64,000 nucleotides of DNA from contig JAAFIF010000008.1 in assembly GCA_013298625.1 (NCBI GenBank), positions 88,568-152,567 on the forward strand. The letters run 5' to 3'. Source of the DNA: Myxococcales bacterium. Its GTDB lineage: Bacteria; Myxococcota_A; Polyangia; Polyangiales; Ga0077539. Under the pieces are notes generated by a model. The model was given only the letters and a program-made list of their open reading frames with translations. It did no database searches and was not told the DNA's origin. A program made the translations under genes and the position numbers. Positions 17,316-26,073 of the stretch are shown here, in pieces (within the stretch, counting starts at the first letter, position 1; each line of letters opens with the position of its first letter).

Positions 17316-17348
17316 TCGACCGCAGCCCAAAGGGGGTTCCGGCCGCCC

Positions 17349-19241
17349 TCACCCCAGCGCCGTCCCCTCCACACGCGTCGCCGTGATCACTCGCGCCATC
17401 GTTGCGACGCGCGCGCGCACGTCCTCTGCGCTCGCCCCGTCGACGCACGCCTCTTCGACCGCGCGCGCAGCGGTCGAGAGCGCCCCCAGCCCGCAGCTGC
17501 CCGCAGTGCCCGCCACCCGATGCGCGAGCCGTCGCAGCGCTTCGAGCCCATCCACCGATTCGACGCGCTCGCCCAGCGCGCGCAGCTCCGTCTCCATCAC
17601 CGCGAGCGTGCCGACGAACTCCTCGCGCGCCTCCGCCACGGCCTCGCGCGACCAACGCTCGGCCAGCGCTCGCTGCGACGGCGTCTTGCCCGCGAGCTCG
17701 ATCCAAAACGTAGCGCCCTGCCCTGGCTCGCTGTCGACGCCCACACGACCGCCGTGCTGCTCGACGATCGCGCGGACGATCGCGAGGCCGAGCCCGGTTC
17801 CGCCGTTGCTGCGGTCGAGCCGCTCGAAGCGCTGAAAGAGCCGCGACTGCTGCTCGCGCGCGATGCCCGGGCCCCGATCGCGGACGGACAAGCGCACGAG
17901 CCCCGGCGCTGCGGCGTCGACGCGCGCGGTGACCACGGCGCCGGGAGGAGAGAATCGCACGGCGTTTCCCAGGAGATTCACGATCGCTTGCTGCAATCGA
18001 TCGCTGTCGGCCTCGAGCTCGAACCCCGGCATCGACTCGACGACCATCCCGACGCGCGCCGCGCCCGCCAGCGCCGCGAGCTCGCGCGCCGACCGCTGGA
18101 CGAGCGCCCCTGCGTCGAGCCAGGCGCGCTGAAGCTCGATCGGACCGCGCGAGAGGCGCTCGAGGTCCAGCACGTCGTTGACCAGCCGCGAGAGGCGCTC
18201 TGCGCTCTGCGTGCTGATCGAGACGAGCTCTTCTTGCTCGGGGTTGAGCGCGCCCATCACGCCCGCGTCCAGCAGCCGCAGCGACGCGCGGATCGAGCTG
18301 AGCGGCGTGCGGATCTCGTGCGCGATCATCGACGTAAACTCGTCCTTGAGCTGCGCCAGCTCTCGCTGTCGCGTGACGTCGCGCACCACCACCAGCGCTT
18401 CGCCGTCGCGACAGCGCGAGACGAGCGCGAGCAGGTGCATCCGCTTGCCGTCGCGGGCGATCGAACGCTCGAATTCGGCGGTCATTCCGCGGTCGATCGC
18501 GGCCTTCACGTGCGCGGCGAGCTCGTCGCCGAAGTCGTCGAAGAGCTGCGTGAGCGTCTTGCCGACGACGCCCTCTTGCTCGTGCGGCTCGGACTCCCAC
18601 GGAAGCAGAATCGTCGCAGACAGGTCCTGACAGAGCCCGTTGCGGTCGACGACGATCATCGTGTCCGGCGACGACTCGATCATCGCCTGCGCGCGGCGCA
18701 GCGTGGCGTTCTTCTGCTTGAGCCGCTCGTTCGAGCGCCGGACCATCGCGTTGAGCACCCGCAGCTCGACGAGGCTCATCACCTGCGTCGCCAGCGCTTC
18801 GAGCGCCTCGAGCTGCGGCGCGCTGAGCGTCCTCGGGCGCGTGTCGGCGACGCACAGCGTCCCGACCGCCTCGCCCGTCGGCAACAACAGCGGAACGCCG
18901 GCAAAGAAGCGCAAATGCGGAGGCCCCACGACGAGCGCGCCCTCGCGAAGACGCGGGTCCTGCAGCGCGTCCGGCACGACCATGGGCCCCTCGGCCATGA
19001 TCGATTGCCCGCACTGCGAGAGCTCCGTCGCAGCCTCGATGCTCTCGATCCCGATGCGCGCTTTGAACCACTGCCTGTCGTCGTCCACCAGCGTCGCGAG
19101 CGCCACGGGGACGTCCAGCAGCTTCGCCACGGCCCCCACCAGCGTGTCGAACGCGCGCTCGGAGTGCGTGTCGAGCAGCTCCGTCGCGCGCAGCGCGTTC
19201 ATCCGCTCGGACTCGTTCTCGGGGCGAGAGGTGTGCTTCAA
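17349..19241 (-). CDS. GAF-PAS hybrid histidine kinase with C-terminal HPt domain
   Basis: A 630-residue cytoplasmic sensor kinase. A GAF domain occupies about residues 5-165 (DDDRQWFKARIG, GTLCVADTRPR), a PAS-like domain about 180-300, HisKA with phosphoacceptor H308 in MIAHEIRTPLSS, and HATPase with N, G1 and G2 boxes (NLLGNAVRF, DRGPGIA, GGTGLGLAIV). The C-terminal part has an HPt motif LAHRVAGTAG with His about 574, but no receiver of its own. A TTG at 19241 overlaps the receiver gene's stop (TTGA) and gives a complete GAF start; ATG 19202 is the alternative. It is the last gene of a three-gene signalling operon, so its phosphate may pass to the single receiver next door and back to HPt. 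Confidence 0.88.
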   Translation of the reverse strand: MKHTSRPENESERMNALRATELLDTHSERAFDTLVGAVAKLLDVPVALATLVDDDRQWFKARIGIESIEAATELSQCGQSIMAEGPMVVPDALQDPRLREGALVVGPPHLRFFAGVPLLLPTGEAVGTLCVADTRPRTLSAPQLEALEALATQVMSLVELRVLNAMVRRSNERLKQKNATLRRAQAMIESSPDTMIVVDRNGLCQDLSATILLPWESEPHEQEGVVGKTLTQLFDDFGDELAAHVKAAIDRGMTAEFERSIARDGKRMHLLALVSRCRDGEALVVVRDVTRQRELAQLKDEFTSMIAHEIRTPLSSIRASLRLLDAGVMGALNPEQEELVSISTQSAERLSRLVNDVLDLERLSRGPIELQRAWLDAGALVQRSARELAALAGAARVGMVVESMPGFELEADSDRLQQAIVNLLGNAVRFSPPGAVVTARVDAAAPGLVRLSVRDRGPGIAREQQSRLFQRFERLDRSNGGTGLGLAIVRAIVEQHGGRVGVDSEPGQGATFWIELAGKTPSQRALAERWSREAVAEAREEFVGTLAVMETELRALGERVESVDGLEALRRLAHRVAGTAGSCGLGALSTAARAVEEACVDGASAEDVRARVATMARVITATRVEGTALG

Positions 19242-19621
19242 CGCGGCGCTCCGTCGGCGCGCTCGCGAAGCATCCGCTCGACCGCGCGCGCGACCTCCAT
19301 CGGGTCGAAGGGCTTCTCGATCACGCCGATCGCGCCGAGCCCGAGGTACTGCGCTCGCTGCTCGTCGCGCACCAGCGCCGTCACGAACACCACCGGCGCC
19401 GAAGGCAAGAGCCCTTCGCGCTGCCATCGAAGCACCTCGCGCCCGTCGCCCTCGCCGAGCATCACATCGACGAGCATCACGTCCGGAGCGACCCCTCCGA
19501 GCGCGCTCGCAGCCTCGAGGCTGTCTGCCACGTGCACGGTCCAGCCGCCGATGCGCGCGAGCGCGATCTCGAGCAGCCGTCGGATCTGCGCGTCGTCGTC
19601 GATCACAAACGCGGTCGGCAT
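19238..19621 (-). CDS. Single-domain response regulator
   Basis: A 127-residue receiver domain and nothing else. The acidic pocket is D8-D10 in VIDDD, the phosphoacceptor is D52 in LVDVMLG, the switch Thr lies in FVTAL and the conserved Lys in IEKPFD. Its stop overlaps the TTG start of the histidine kinase, and it starts 4 bp after the kinase-receiver fusion. It probably shuttles phosphate between the histidine kinase and its HPt domain or signals to an unlinked target. Confidence 0.92.
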   Translation of the reverse strand: MPTAFVIDDDAQIRRLLEIALARIGGWTVHVADSLEAASALGGVAPDVMLVDVMLGEGDGREVLRWQREGLLPSAPVVFVTALVRDEQRAQYLGLGAIGVIEKPFDPMEVARAVERMLRERADGAPR

Positions 19622-19625
19622 GCGC

Positions 19626-21020
19626 TCACCCGCCTGTGCTCTCGTTGGACACCGGGACGTCCGTGGTCCAGCCCATCCCCTTCGCCACGGTCGTGAGCGC
19701 GCTGACGAGCGCCCCGAAATCCAAGGGTTTGCTCACGAAATCCTGCACTCCCAGCACGTTGAAGCGCCAGCGCTCTTGCGCTCCGGCGCGGCCGCTCACG
19801 ACCACGACGCGCATCGACTCGCCTCCGGGGCGCGCGCGCAGACGAGAGAGCGTCTCGATGCCGTTGAGCCCCGGCAGATCGTAGTCGAGCAGCAGCAGCG
19901 CCGGCGCGACCTCGGCCATCGCGAGCGCGTCGTGCCCAGTGGCTGCGCCGCGGGTGTTCACCTTGCGGCCGTAGAACGCGATCTGCGCCGCCCGCATCGC
20001 GAGCCGACGAAACGTGTCGTCGTCGTCGACCGCCAAGATGTCGAGGACATCGTTGGGCGCCAGCGACCGCGCCGCGGGGTGGTCGAGCGTGAGCTGCGCG
20101 CGCTCCATCGTGCGAAGCGCCTCGCGGACGGCCTTCACGAAGGCGTCGATCGACCCGTAGCGCTCGTCGATCGAGCCCGAGAGCGCCTTGCGAAACACGG
20201 GGTCGAGCGGCGCGAGGCGCGGGTCCTTCGCGCTCACCGAACGCCAGTTTCCCCGGACTTTTTGCTGCACAAGCGCGTTCACGTCGCTGTGGTCGAAGGG
20301 GCTCGCGCCCGCGAAGAGCTCGTACGCAGTGACCGCGAAAGCGTAGTGGTCGGAGGTGGGCCCGATCGTCGTGTCCGTGCCGAAGAAGTCCTCGGGAGCC
20401 ATGAAGATCGGCGTCCCCGCGATCACCGCAGAGTCCTCTCGCCCCCTCGCCGCGATGCCGAAATCAATGAGCACCGAGCGCCCAGTGCGATGCTCGATCA
20501 TGATGTTCGACGGCTTGATGTCGCGGTGAACGACGCCCACATCGTGCGACGCCTGCAGCCCCGCGCCCACGCGCTCGATGATCGTCCACGCGCGCTCGAT
20601 CGGCACCTGCGCGCCGTGCGCCGCGTGCTCGTCGATCACGTGCTGCAAGCTGTGGCCCTCGATGAGCTCCATCACGATGTACGGCGCGCCGTCGTGCAGC
20701 CCGTACTCGTACACAGTCACCACGTTGGGGTGCCGAATCGCGGCGAGCAGGCTGGCTTCGTGGCGCAGCGCCTCAGCTGCGTGCGAGTCTTTCGAGAGGC
20801 GATTGAGCAGCTTGATCGCGACGCGACGCCCGAGGTTGACGTCCTGCGCTTCGACCACGCGGCCCATCGCGCCGCGGCCGAGCTCGCGGGCCGGTTCGTA
20901 GCGACCGCCGACGCGATCGGCGATCGCCGTGTCGCTCGCGGAGCCGCCGCACTGAGCGCAGAAGCGCGCGCCTTGCGTGAGGCCAGCGCCGCAGCGACGG
21001 CAAGTTGCGGTTGCAGTCAT
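19626..21020 (-). CDS. Zinc-ribbon Ser/Thr protein kinase fused to a receiver domain
   Basis: A 464-residue protein. It begins with a short zinc ribbon (CRRCG and CAQCG, Cys 7, 10, 22 and 25). A Hanks-type kinase follows, with GRGAMGRVV, AIKLL, HRDIKPSN, IDFG and MAPED, then from about residue 335 a CheY-like receiver (AVDDDD, phosphoacceptor Asp in LLLLDYDLPG, Lys in VSKPLD). There is no membrane segment, so it is cytoplasmic. ATG 21020 starts at the zinc ribbon; ATG 21035 would add five residues. Two-component phosphorylation of the receiver could switch the Ser/Thr kinase, consistent with the receiver and histidine kinase genes that follow 4 bp downstream. Confidence 0.9.
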   Translation of the reverse strand: MTATATCRRCGAGLTQGARFCAQCGGSASDTAIADRVGGRYEPARELGRGAMGRVVEAQDVNLGRRVAIKLLNRLSKDSHAAEALRHEASLLAAIRHPNVVTVYEYGLHDGAPYIVMELIEGHSLQHVIDEHAAHGAQVPIERAWTIIERVGAGLQASHDVGVVHRDIKPSNIMIEHRTGRSVLIDFGIAARGREDSAVIAGTPIFMAPEDFFGTDTTIGPTSDHYAFAVTAYELFAGASPFDHSDVNALVQQKVRGNWRSVSAKDPRLAPLDPVFRKALSGSIDERYGSIDAFVKAVREALRTMERAQLTLDHPAARSLAPNDVLDILAVDDDDTFRRLAMRAAQIAFYGRKVNTRGAATGHDALAMAEVAPALLLLDYDLPGLNGIETLSRLRARPGGESMRVVVVSGRAGAQERWRFNVLGVQDFVSKPLDFGALVSALTTVAKGMGWTTDVPVSNESTGG

Positions 21021-21120
21021 GAGAGGGTCGCGCATCGTAGCACCGCCGCGCGGCGCCGGGCCGCTGCAGGAGCTGCGCACATTGCGCGCGTGAGCCTGGG
21101 GTGGATCGGGTCGTACCATC

Positions 21121-22968
21121 GTGATCGTGACGATCTCTCGTTGGTTTGCGCGGGCGCCGGTCGCGGGACTCGCGGTGTTGTGCGCGCTCGCGGGATGCGG
21201 GCGGCCGTCGACGGCGCTGCTCGTGCGGGTGCGCTCGGACTTCGAGCCTGGCGCAGTGGCCTCGGTCCGCGCGCACGTCGCGTGGATCGACGCGCGCGAC
21301 GCGGCGATCGGAGCGGTCGACGGAGGGGCCCCGGTGTACGAGCTCACCCGAGACAACGGTGAGATCGTGAGGATATTTCCTGGGACGATCGTCGTTGCGC
21401 CGCGCGTCCTGCGCGCGGACACGCCGGTGGACATCGAGCTCTGGGTGACGCCCCGCGCGGCGAGCGACGAGGCGTTCTCGGTCCGCGCGCGGGTGCGATT
21501 CGCGCGTGAGCGCACGTCGGTCATCGACCTATTCGTCCCGAGCCTCTGCGCGACCCGCGCGGTGCGCGAGCGATGCGCGCTGCGAACGATGACCACCGGC
21601 GTCGAGCACACGTGCGCGGGCGAAGGGGACGACCCGTGCGTTCCGTTGGTCGAGCAGAGCGCGGCGCCGTACGTGCCGGACGTCAGCGCGCCGCCGGTCG
21701 ACGTTCGCGTGCTCGACAGAGCCGTGATCGACGCGGGAATCGACGCCAGCATCGATACGGGGATCGACGCCAGCATCGACGCCAGCATCGACAGCGCGCC
21801 GGACGTGTCTGTGGACGTTCCGACCCCGTGCACGCCTGCGTGCTCGGCGATGACGGAGCGCTGCGTCGCGGGCCGGTGCTACCTCAAGCCCTTCAAGCTC
21901 GCCGTCGGCGAAGCACACACGTGCGCCGCGATTTCGACGGGCACGTGGTGCTGGGGGCGCAACGCTCGCGGGCAGCTCGGCCGCGGCTCGATGGGCGCGC
22001 CGTCACCCACGCCGGGGCTCGTTCTCAACACCGCTGGAGCGCTGCTCGCGAAGCTCTCGTCGCGGCGAGACCACAGCTGCCTGGTGAGCTTCGCTCCGAC
22101 CAGCAACGCCGCGTGTTGGGGAGAAAACAACGACGGTCAGCTCGGAAACAGCACCTCGACGCCCAGCGCCACACCCGCGATCATCAGCGCGGTCGTCACC
22201 GCCACGGGGATCGCCGCGGGCGGACGTCACTCGTGCGTGGTCGACAACACGGGCGAGGTCTACTGCGCGGGCGCCAACGATTTTGGTCAGCTCGGTCGCC
22301 CTGCGGTGGGCGCGGCGCGCGCTCTCTTCGCGCCCATCACGGCGATGGGCGTCCCGTACGCCGCGGTCGTCGCGGGCGACGAGTTCACCTGCGCGCGGCC
22401 GAGCTCTCCCACGCTCAGCGTCACGTGCTGGGGCCGCAACGACGTCGGCCAACTCGGCGACGGAACCATGATGGACAGCACCGCGCCGGTCAGCGTCGCG
22501 ACGCTCACGGGCGATTTGCTCGCCGCTGGCGCGCGCCACGCATGCACTGCGAACAGCGTGTCCGGCACGATCTCGTGCTGGGGCGACAACAGCGACGGAC
22601 AGCTCGGCGACGGGACCACGATGAACCGACCGAGGCCCGTCGCGCCCATGTTTGCCATGCTGACGCTCGCCAAGAAAATCGCAGCCGGAACCGCGCACAC
22701 GTGCATGATCGACGCGACCGACGCGCTCTGGTGCTGGGGTCGCAACGACTTCGGTCAGCTCGGCGTCGGCTCGATCAGCGCGCGAATCACCACGCCGCAG
22801 CGCGTGGCCATCGGTCCCGTCGACGAGGTCGTCTGCGGCGCGAGGCACACCTGCGCGCGCACCATCGGCAGCGACGTGTGGTGCTGGGGCGACAACTCCG
22901 AAGGCCAGCTCGGCGACGGAACGACTACTCCGTCGAGCCTCCCCGTCTCAGCGCTGCCGTTTCCATAG
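21121..22968 (+). CDS. RCC1-repeat lipoprotein
   Basis: A 615-residue surface or periplasmic lipoprotein. The signal peptide ends in LAGC (Cys about residue 26). A beta-rich region to about residue 160 precedes an Ile-Asp-Ala linker encoded by 12-bp DNA repeats (21727-21795), then a short Cys-rich segment (CTPACSAMTERCVAGRCY). From about residue 260 come six or more RCC1-type blades, each ending in a CWGRN or CWGDN and GQLG signature with HTCA or HSCV preceding it. These form a beta-propeller, in this kind of bacterium usually a secreted interaction module. It overlaps the convergent tsaE by 44 bp. Confidence 0.88.
   Translation: MIVTISRWFARAPVAGLAVLCALAGCGRPSTALLVRVRSDFEPGAVASVRAHVAWIDARDAAIGAVDGGAPVYELTRDNGEIVRIFPGTIVVAPRVLRADTPVDIELWVTPRAASDEAFSVRARVRFARERTSVIDLFVPSLCATRAVRERCALRTMTTGVEHTCAGEGDDPCVPLVEQSAAPYVPDVSAPPVDVRVLDRAVIDAGIDASIDTGIDASIDASIDSAPDVSVDVPTPCTPACSAMTERCVAGRCYLKPFKLAVGEAHTCAAISTGTWCWGRNARGQLGRGSMGAPSPTPGLVLNTAGALLAKLSSRRDHSCLVSFAPTSNAACWGENNDGQLGNSTSTPSATPAIISAVVTATGIAAGGRHSCVVDNTGEVYCAGANDFGQLGRPAVGAARALFAPITAMGVPYAAVVAGDEFTCARPSSPTLSVTCWGRNDVGQLGDGTMMDSTAPVSVATLTGDLLAAGARHACTANSVSGTISCWGDNSDGQLGDGTTMNRPRPVAPMFAMLTLAKKIAAGTAHTCMIDATDALWCWGRNDFGQLGVGSISARITTPQRVAIGPVDEVVCGARHTCARTIGSDVWCWGDNSEGQLGDGTTTPSSLPVSALPFP
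21727..21795 (+). repeat. 12-bp tandem repeat inside the RCC1 lipoprotein gene
   Basis: About 5.75 copies of a 12-bp unit with consensus ATCGACGCCAGC, in frame with the gene, encode I-D-A-S-like tetrapeptides. The copies at 21739, 21763 and 21775 are identical. Such repeats can change length by slippage without shifting frame, which would alter only the linker between the lipid anchor and the propeller. Confidence 0.85.
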
Positions 22969-23431
22969 CCGCGCGCGCCGCCGCGACGAGCGCCGCTGCG
23001 CGCGGTCCTTCGCCCTGCAATTTCACTCGTCGTCGCAGCGGAGCCGTCCGCTCGATCCTGACCCACAGCGCGCCCTCGGGCAGCGCGTCCCCCGCGCGAT
23101 CGGGCCACTCGACCACCACCAGACCGTCCGCGCCGAGCGCGAACAGCCCGATCTCGTCGAGCGCCTCTGGACCGCTCAAGCGATAGAGATCCGCGTGGTA
23201 GACCCGCGCCCGCCCCGCGTACTCGTGCACGATCGCGAAGGTCGGAGACGCGACGCGCACGGACTTCGCGACCCCCGCGCCGCGCGCGAACGCCTGGGCA
23301 AAGACCGTCTTTCCTGCGCCGAGCGGGCCCTCGAGCGCGATCACGTCCCCCGGCTGCGCGGCCGCCCCGATCGCCGTCGCCGCGGCGCGCACTCGTCCTC
23401 GCGGACCCTCGAACTCGAATGACTCCATCAT
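22925..23431 (-). CDS. tsaE: TsaE, ATPase for tRNA t6A modification
   Basis: A 168-residue P-loop protein of the TsaE (YjeE) family, part of the TsaBDE complex that makes N6-threonylcarbamoyladenosine at position 37 of ANN-decoding tRNAs. Walker A is GPLGAGKT, followed by the family motifs SPTFAIVHEY, HADLYRL and VVVEWPDR. The two adjacent ATGs at 23431 and 23428 are both possible starts. Its last 44 bp overlap the convergent RCC1 gene. No tsaB or tsaD is in the window. Confidence 0.93.
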   Translation of the reverse strand: MMESFEFEGPRGRVRAAATAIGAAAQPGDVIALEGPLGAGKTVFAQAFARGAGVAKSVRVASPTFAIVHEYAGRARVYHADLYRLSGPEALDEIGLFALGADGLVVVEWPDRAGDALPEGALWVRIERTAPLRRRVKLQGEGPRAAALVAAARAAMETAALRRGGSTE

Positions 23432-23469
23432 CGTGGCAGAGCCCCGTATGCTTGTCGCAGACGCCGCCC

Positions 23470-25149
23470 GTGCGCTACCCCCACCGCGATTTGCTCGCAC
23501 GCCTCGCACTGACCGCAGCGCTGCTCGTCGCGCCCGCGCTCGCCCGCGCACAATCCGGTGACGGCCCGCTCAACCGCGCGGACTACCGCTTGGACGCGCG
23601 CGTCACCGCGCCCCGCACCATCGAGGCCACGGCGATCGTGCGCTGGACGCACCGCAGCGACACGCCCGCGGCCACGGCAGAGTGGCACCTGTACGCCAAC
23701 GCCTTCGCGCGCGGCTCGCTCTTTCTGCGCACGCTGAGCGGCGGAGCGCACCGCGGCAACGCTCCGGGCGCGGGAGGATCGATCGAGCTCCACTCGCTCG
23801 CGCTCGCCTCGGGCGAAGAGCTTTTGCCGTCGGCCACCGCGGACTTCGGCGACGCAGACCGCACCCGGCTCCGCGTCACGCTCCCACGGCCAGTCCCGCG
23901 CGACGTCGAGACCGTGTTCTCGCTGCGCTTCACCGTGCGACTGCCCGACGCGTTCTCTCGCAGCGGGTGCGGCGATCGGTTCTGCTTCGCGGGACAGTGG
24001 TTTCCCAAGCTCGCCGTGTACGAGCGCGACGGGCGATGGAGCACCTTCGCCCTGCACGCGCAGAGCGAGTTCTACGCGGACTTCGGTCGCTACGAGCTCA
24101 CTGTCGACGCGCCCGCGACGGCGACGGTCTTCGCGACCGGCCGTCGAATTCGCGCACCTGAATTCAACGCGCCCGGCCGCGCCCGGCACGCCTTCGCGCT
24201 CGCGCGCGCGCACGACTGCGCGTTCGGGTGGTCCGAGCGCGGGCTCGTTCGCGACGCGGTGATCTCCTCGCGAAACGAGCGCGACGGAGACGACCCCGAC
24301 GCCCCTCGCCCTGTCCTCGTCCGCGCTGTCTACACAGCCCCCGACGCGGTCGGCGCCGAGCGCGCGATCGCCCTCGCCCAACGCGCCCTGCCCGCGCTCG
24401 AACGACGCTACGGCCCCTACCCCTACGACGCGCTCACCATCGTCGTAGCGCCCCGCGACGCCGCAGGAATCGGCGGCATGGAGTACCCCGGCCTCGTCAC
24501 GGTCGAGTCCAACCCGTTCGCGCCGTCCTTCGTTCGCGCCGTCGAGTACGTCACCGCCCACGAGCTCGCGCACCAATGGTTCTACGGCGTGATCGCCACC
24601 AACGAGCACAGCGAGCCCGCCCTCGACGAAGGCCTCTGCGAGTTCGCCACGGGCCTCGTCTTCGACGAGCTCTACGGCGAGCCGTCGCTCGCGAGGGCGT
24701 TCGGCCTCGGCGTGAGCTTCTGGGCCATGCAGGGCGCGTTCTCGAACCTCGAGCGCGACACCGGCCCCATCCTTCGCAACGCCACGCTCTTCGCGGACTT
24801 CGACAGCTACGCCAACGTCGTGTACCGCCGCACCAGCGCGCTCTTCGACTCGGTTCGTCGCGAGCACCCCGCGGCGCTCGACCGCGCGCTCGCGCGCTAC
24901 GCTCGCGAGCAACGATTTCGACACCCTACGGGCAGAGACCTCTTGCGCGCGCTGCGGGCCGAGCCCGAGCTCGCGCGCACCGTCGACGCCGTGATCGAGC
25001 CCGCGTTCACCACGCGCTCGTCGCTCGGTGATCGCGTCCCCTCCGCGCAGCGCTTCATCGAGCACAACCGAGGATCGGGCTCTCTGCTGCCGCTCTCGTC
25101 ACGGCTCTCGACGGTGTTCGCCGTCCTGCTGCGCTGGATCGGCCCATGA
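23470..25149 (+). CDS. Secreted M1-family zinc metallopeptidase
   Basis: A 559-residue gluzincin aminopeptidase-like protein. The zinc site is HELAH (H364, E365, H368) with the distal Glu 19 residues on in PALDEGL, and the exopeptidase motif is GGMEYP in place of the classical GxMEN. A GTG at 23470 gives a clean signal peptide ending PALARA-QS; an in-frame ATG at 23419 would add 17 polar residues and overlap the divergent tsaE start. It lacks the long C-terminal helical domain of PepN-type enzymes. The stop overlaps the next gene by 4 bp (ATGA). It probably degrades peptides in the periplasm or outside the cell. Confidence 0.88.
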   Translation: MRYPHRDLLARLALTAALLVAPALARAQSGDGPLNRADYRLDARVTAPRTIEATAIVRWTHRSDTPAATAEWHLYANAFARGSLFLRTLSGGAHRGNAPGAGGSIELHSLALASGEELLPSATADFGDADRTRLRVTLPRPVPRDVETVFSLRFTVRLPDAFSRSGCGDRFCFAGQWFPKLAVYERDGRWSTFALHAQSEFYADFGRYELTVDAPATATVFATGRRIRAPEFNAPGRARHAFALARAHDCAFGWSERGLVRDAVISSRNERDGDDPDAPRPVLVRAVYTAPDAVGAERAIALAQRALPALERRYGPYPYDALTIVVAPRDAAGIGGMEYPGLVTVESNPFAPSFVRAVEYVTAHELAHQWFYGVIATNEHSEPALDEGLCEFATGLVFDELYGEPSLARAFGLGVSFWAMQGAFSNLERDTGPILRNATLFADFDSYANVVYRRTSALFDSVRREHPAALDRALARYAREQRFRHPTGRDLLRALRAEPELARTVDAVIEPAFTTRSSLGDRVPSAQRFIEHNRGSGSLLPLSSRLSTVFAVLLRWIGP

Positions 25150-25961
25150 CGCTCTCTCGCGCCCCTCGACCGCTGCGATCGATCGCAGCCCACGTCGCTG
25201 CGCTCACCGTGATCGAGTGGCTCGTCTCGCTCGCGCTCGGAGCGATGCTCGCCGACGCCATCGCCGCGCCTTTGCGCGCGCACCGCGCGGGCGGAGACGC
25301 GATCGCAGCGGAGCACGGCAGGATCGCGATCGAGCTGTTCGTCACTCGCCTCGCAGAACTACGGTCGGGCGCCGCGACGGTGGTGATCGTGGCGGTGCTG
25401 TACGGGCTGATCGTCGTTCCGCTGCACGGGGTGATGCCAGCGCTGGTGGTGTGCGAGAAGGACAACCCGTGGGGCCGATCGGTCGCGCGCACGCCCTCGC
25501 TCGTCGCGATCGCGCTCGTCCACGGCGCGCTGCTCGTGACCCTCGGACTCTCTGCGCGCTCGGCGCTAACCGCGTCGATCCACCGCGCGCTCTCTGCGAA
25601 CCCGGGCCCCTTTCTCTCGGTTACGTACGCGATCATCGCGGTCGCGCTGCTCACCGTCGTCGCGCTGCGTTCGCTCTTCGCGCTCGCGCGCGCCGCCGCG
25701 GTCCTCGATCACGACGCTCGCCCTTCGCTCGCCCTCGCCTTCGAAGCCCTTCGCGCGCGACCGTTCACCATCGTCCTGTCTCGCGCCGCGCTCGAGCTCG
25801 CCTCGCTCGCGCTCGCGCTGCTCGCCGCCCTCAGCCCAGCCCCGCTCACCACGCTCGCCGCCCTCGCCGCCCACGGCGCGCGGATCGCGCTCGAGCTCGT
25901 TTGGCTCGCGCGCTGCGCGGGACACGCAAATTTCACCGCATCAACACGCGAGAATCATTAG
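25146..25961 (+). CDS. Multi-pass membrane protein of unknown function
   Basis: A 271-residue hydrophobic protein with about five or six membrane segments and no recognised motif. It starts inside the stop codon of the M1 peptidase gene (ATGA), so translation is coupled. That suggests a joint role, for example anchoring or export, but nothing in the sequence proves this. The composition is Ala/Leu-rich with Arg at segment ends, as usual for inner-membrane proteins. Confidence 0.75.
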   Translation: MTLSRAPRPLRSIAAHVAALTVIEWLVSLALGAMLADAIAAPLRAHRAGGDAIAAEHGRIAIELFVTRLAELRSGAATVVIVAVLYGLIVVPLHGVMPALVVCEKDNPWGRSVARTPSLVAIALVHGALLVTLGLSARSALTASIHRALSANPGPFLSVTYAIIAVALLTVVALRSLFALARAAAVLDHDARPSLALAFEALRARPFTIVLSRAALELASLALALLAALSPAPLTTLAALAAHGARIALELVWLARCAGHANFTASTRENH

Positions 25962-25977
25962 ACATTTTACCGATCGC

Positions 25978-26005
25978 TTGACCCTGGGATTGAAGCCTCT
26001 ACCAT
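25978..26005 (+). promoter_or_regulatory. Candidate sigma-70 promoter for rimK operon
   Basis: TTGACC (25978-25983), 16 bp, and TACCAT (26000-26005) lie in a locally AT-richer stretch about 70 bp before the rimK ATG. The hexamers match consensus at 5/6 and 4/6 positions. The call rests on pattern and position only. Confidence 0.4.
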
Positions 26006-26073
26006 CGCGCCTCCCTCTGAGGGCCCCTCGCCTGCTGCGAGGCCCCAGAGCGCAACGTGGAGTGAACTCGGCG

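Noticed and set aside
17520..21362. 1280-codon plus-strand frame
   Set aside because: Antisense to the receiver/kinase operon; composition is typical of a shadow frame and no motif is visible.
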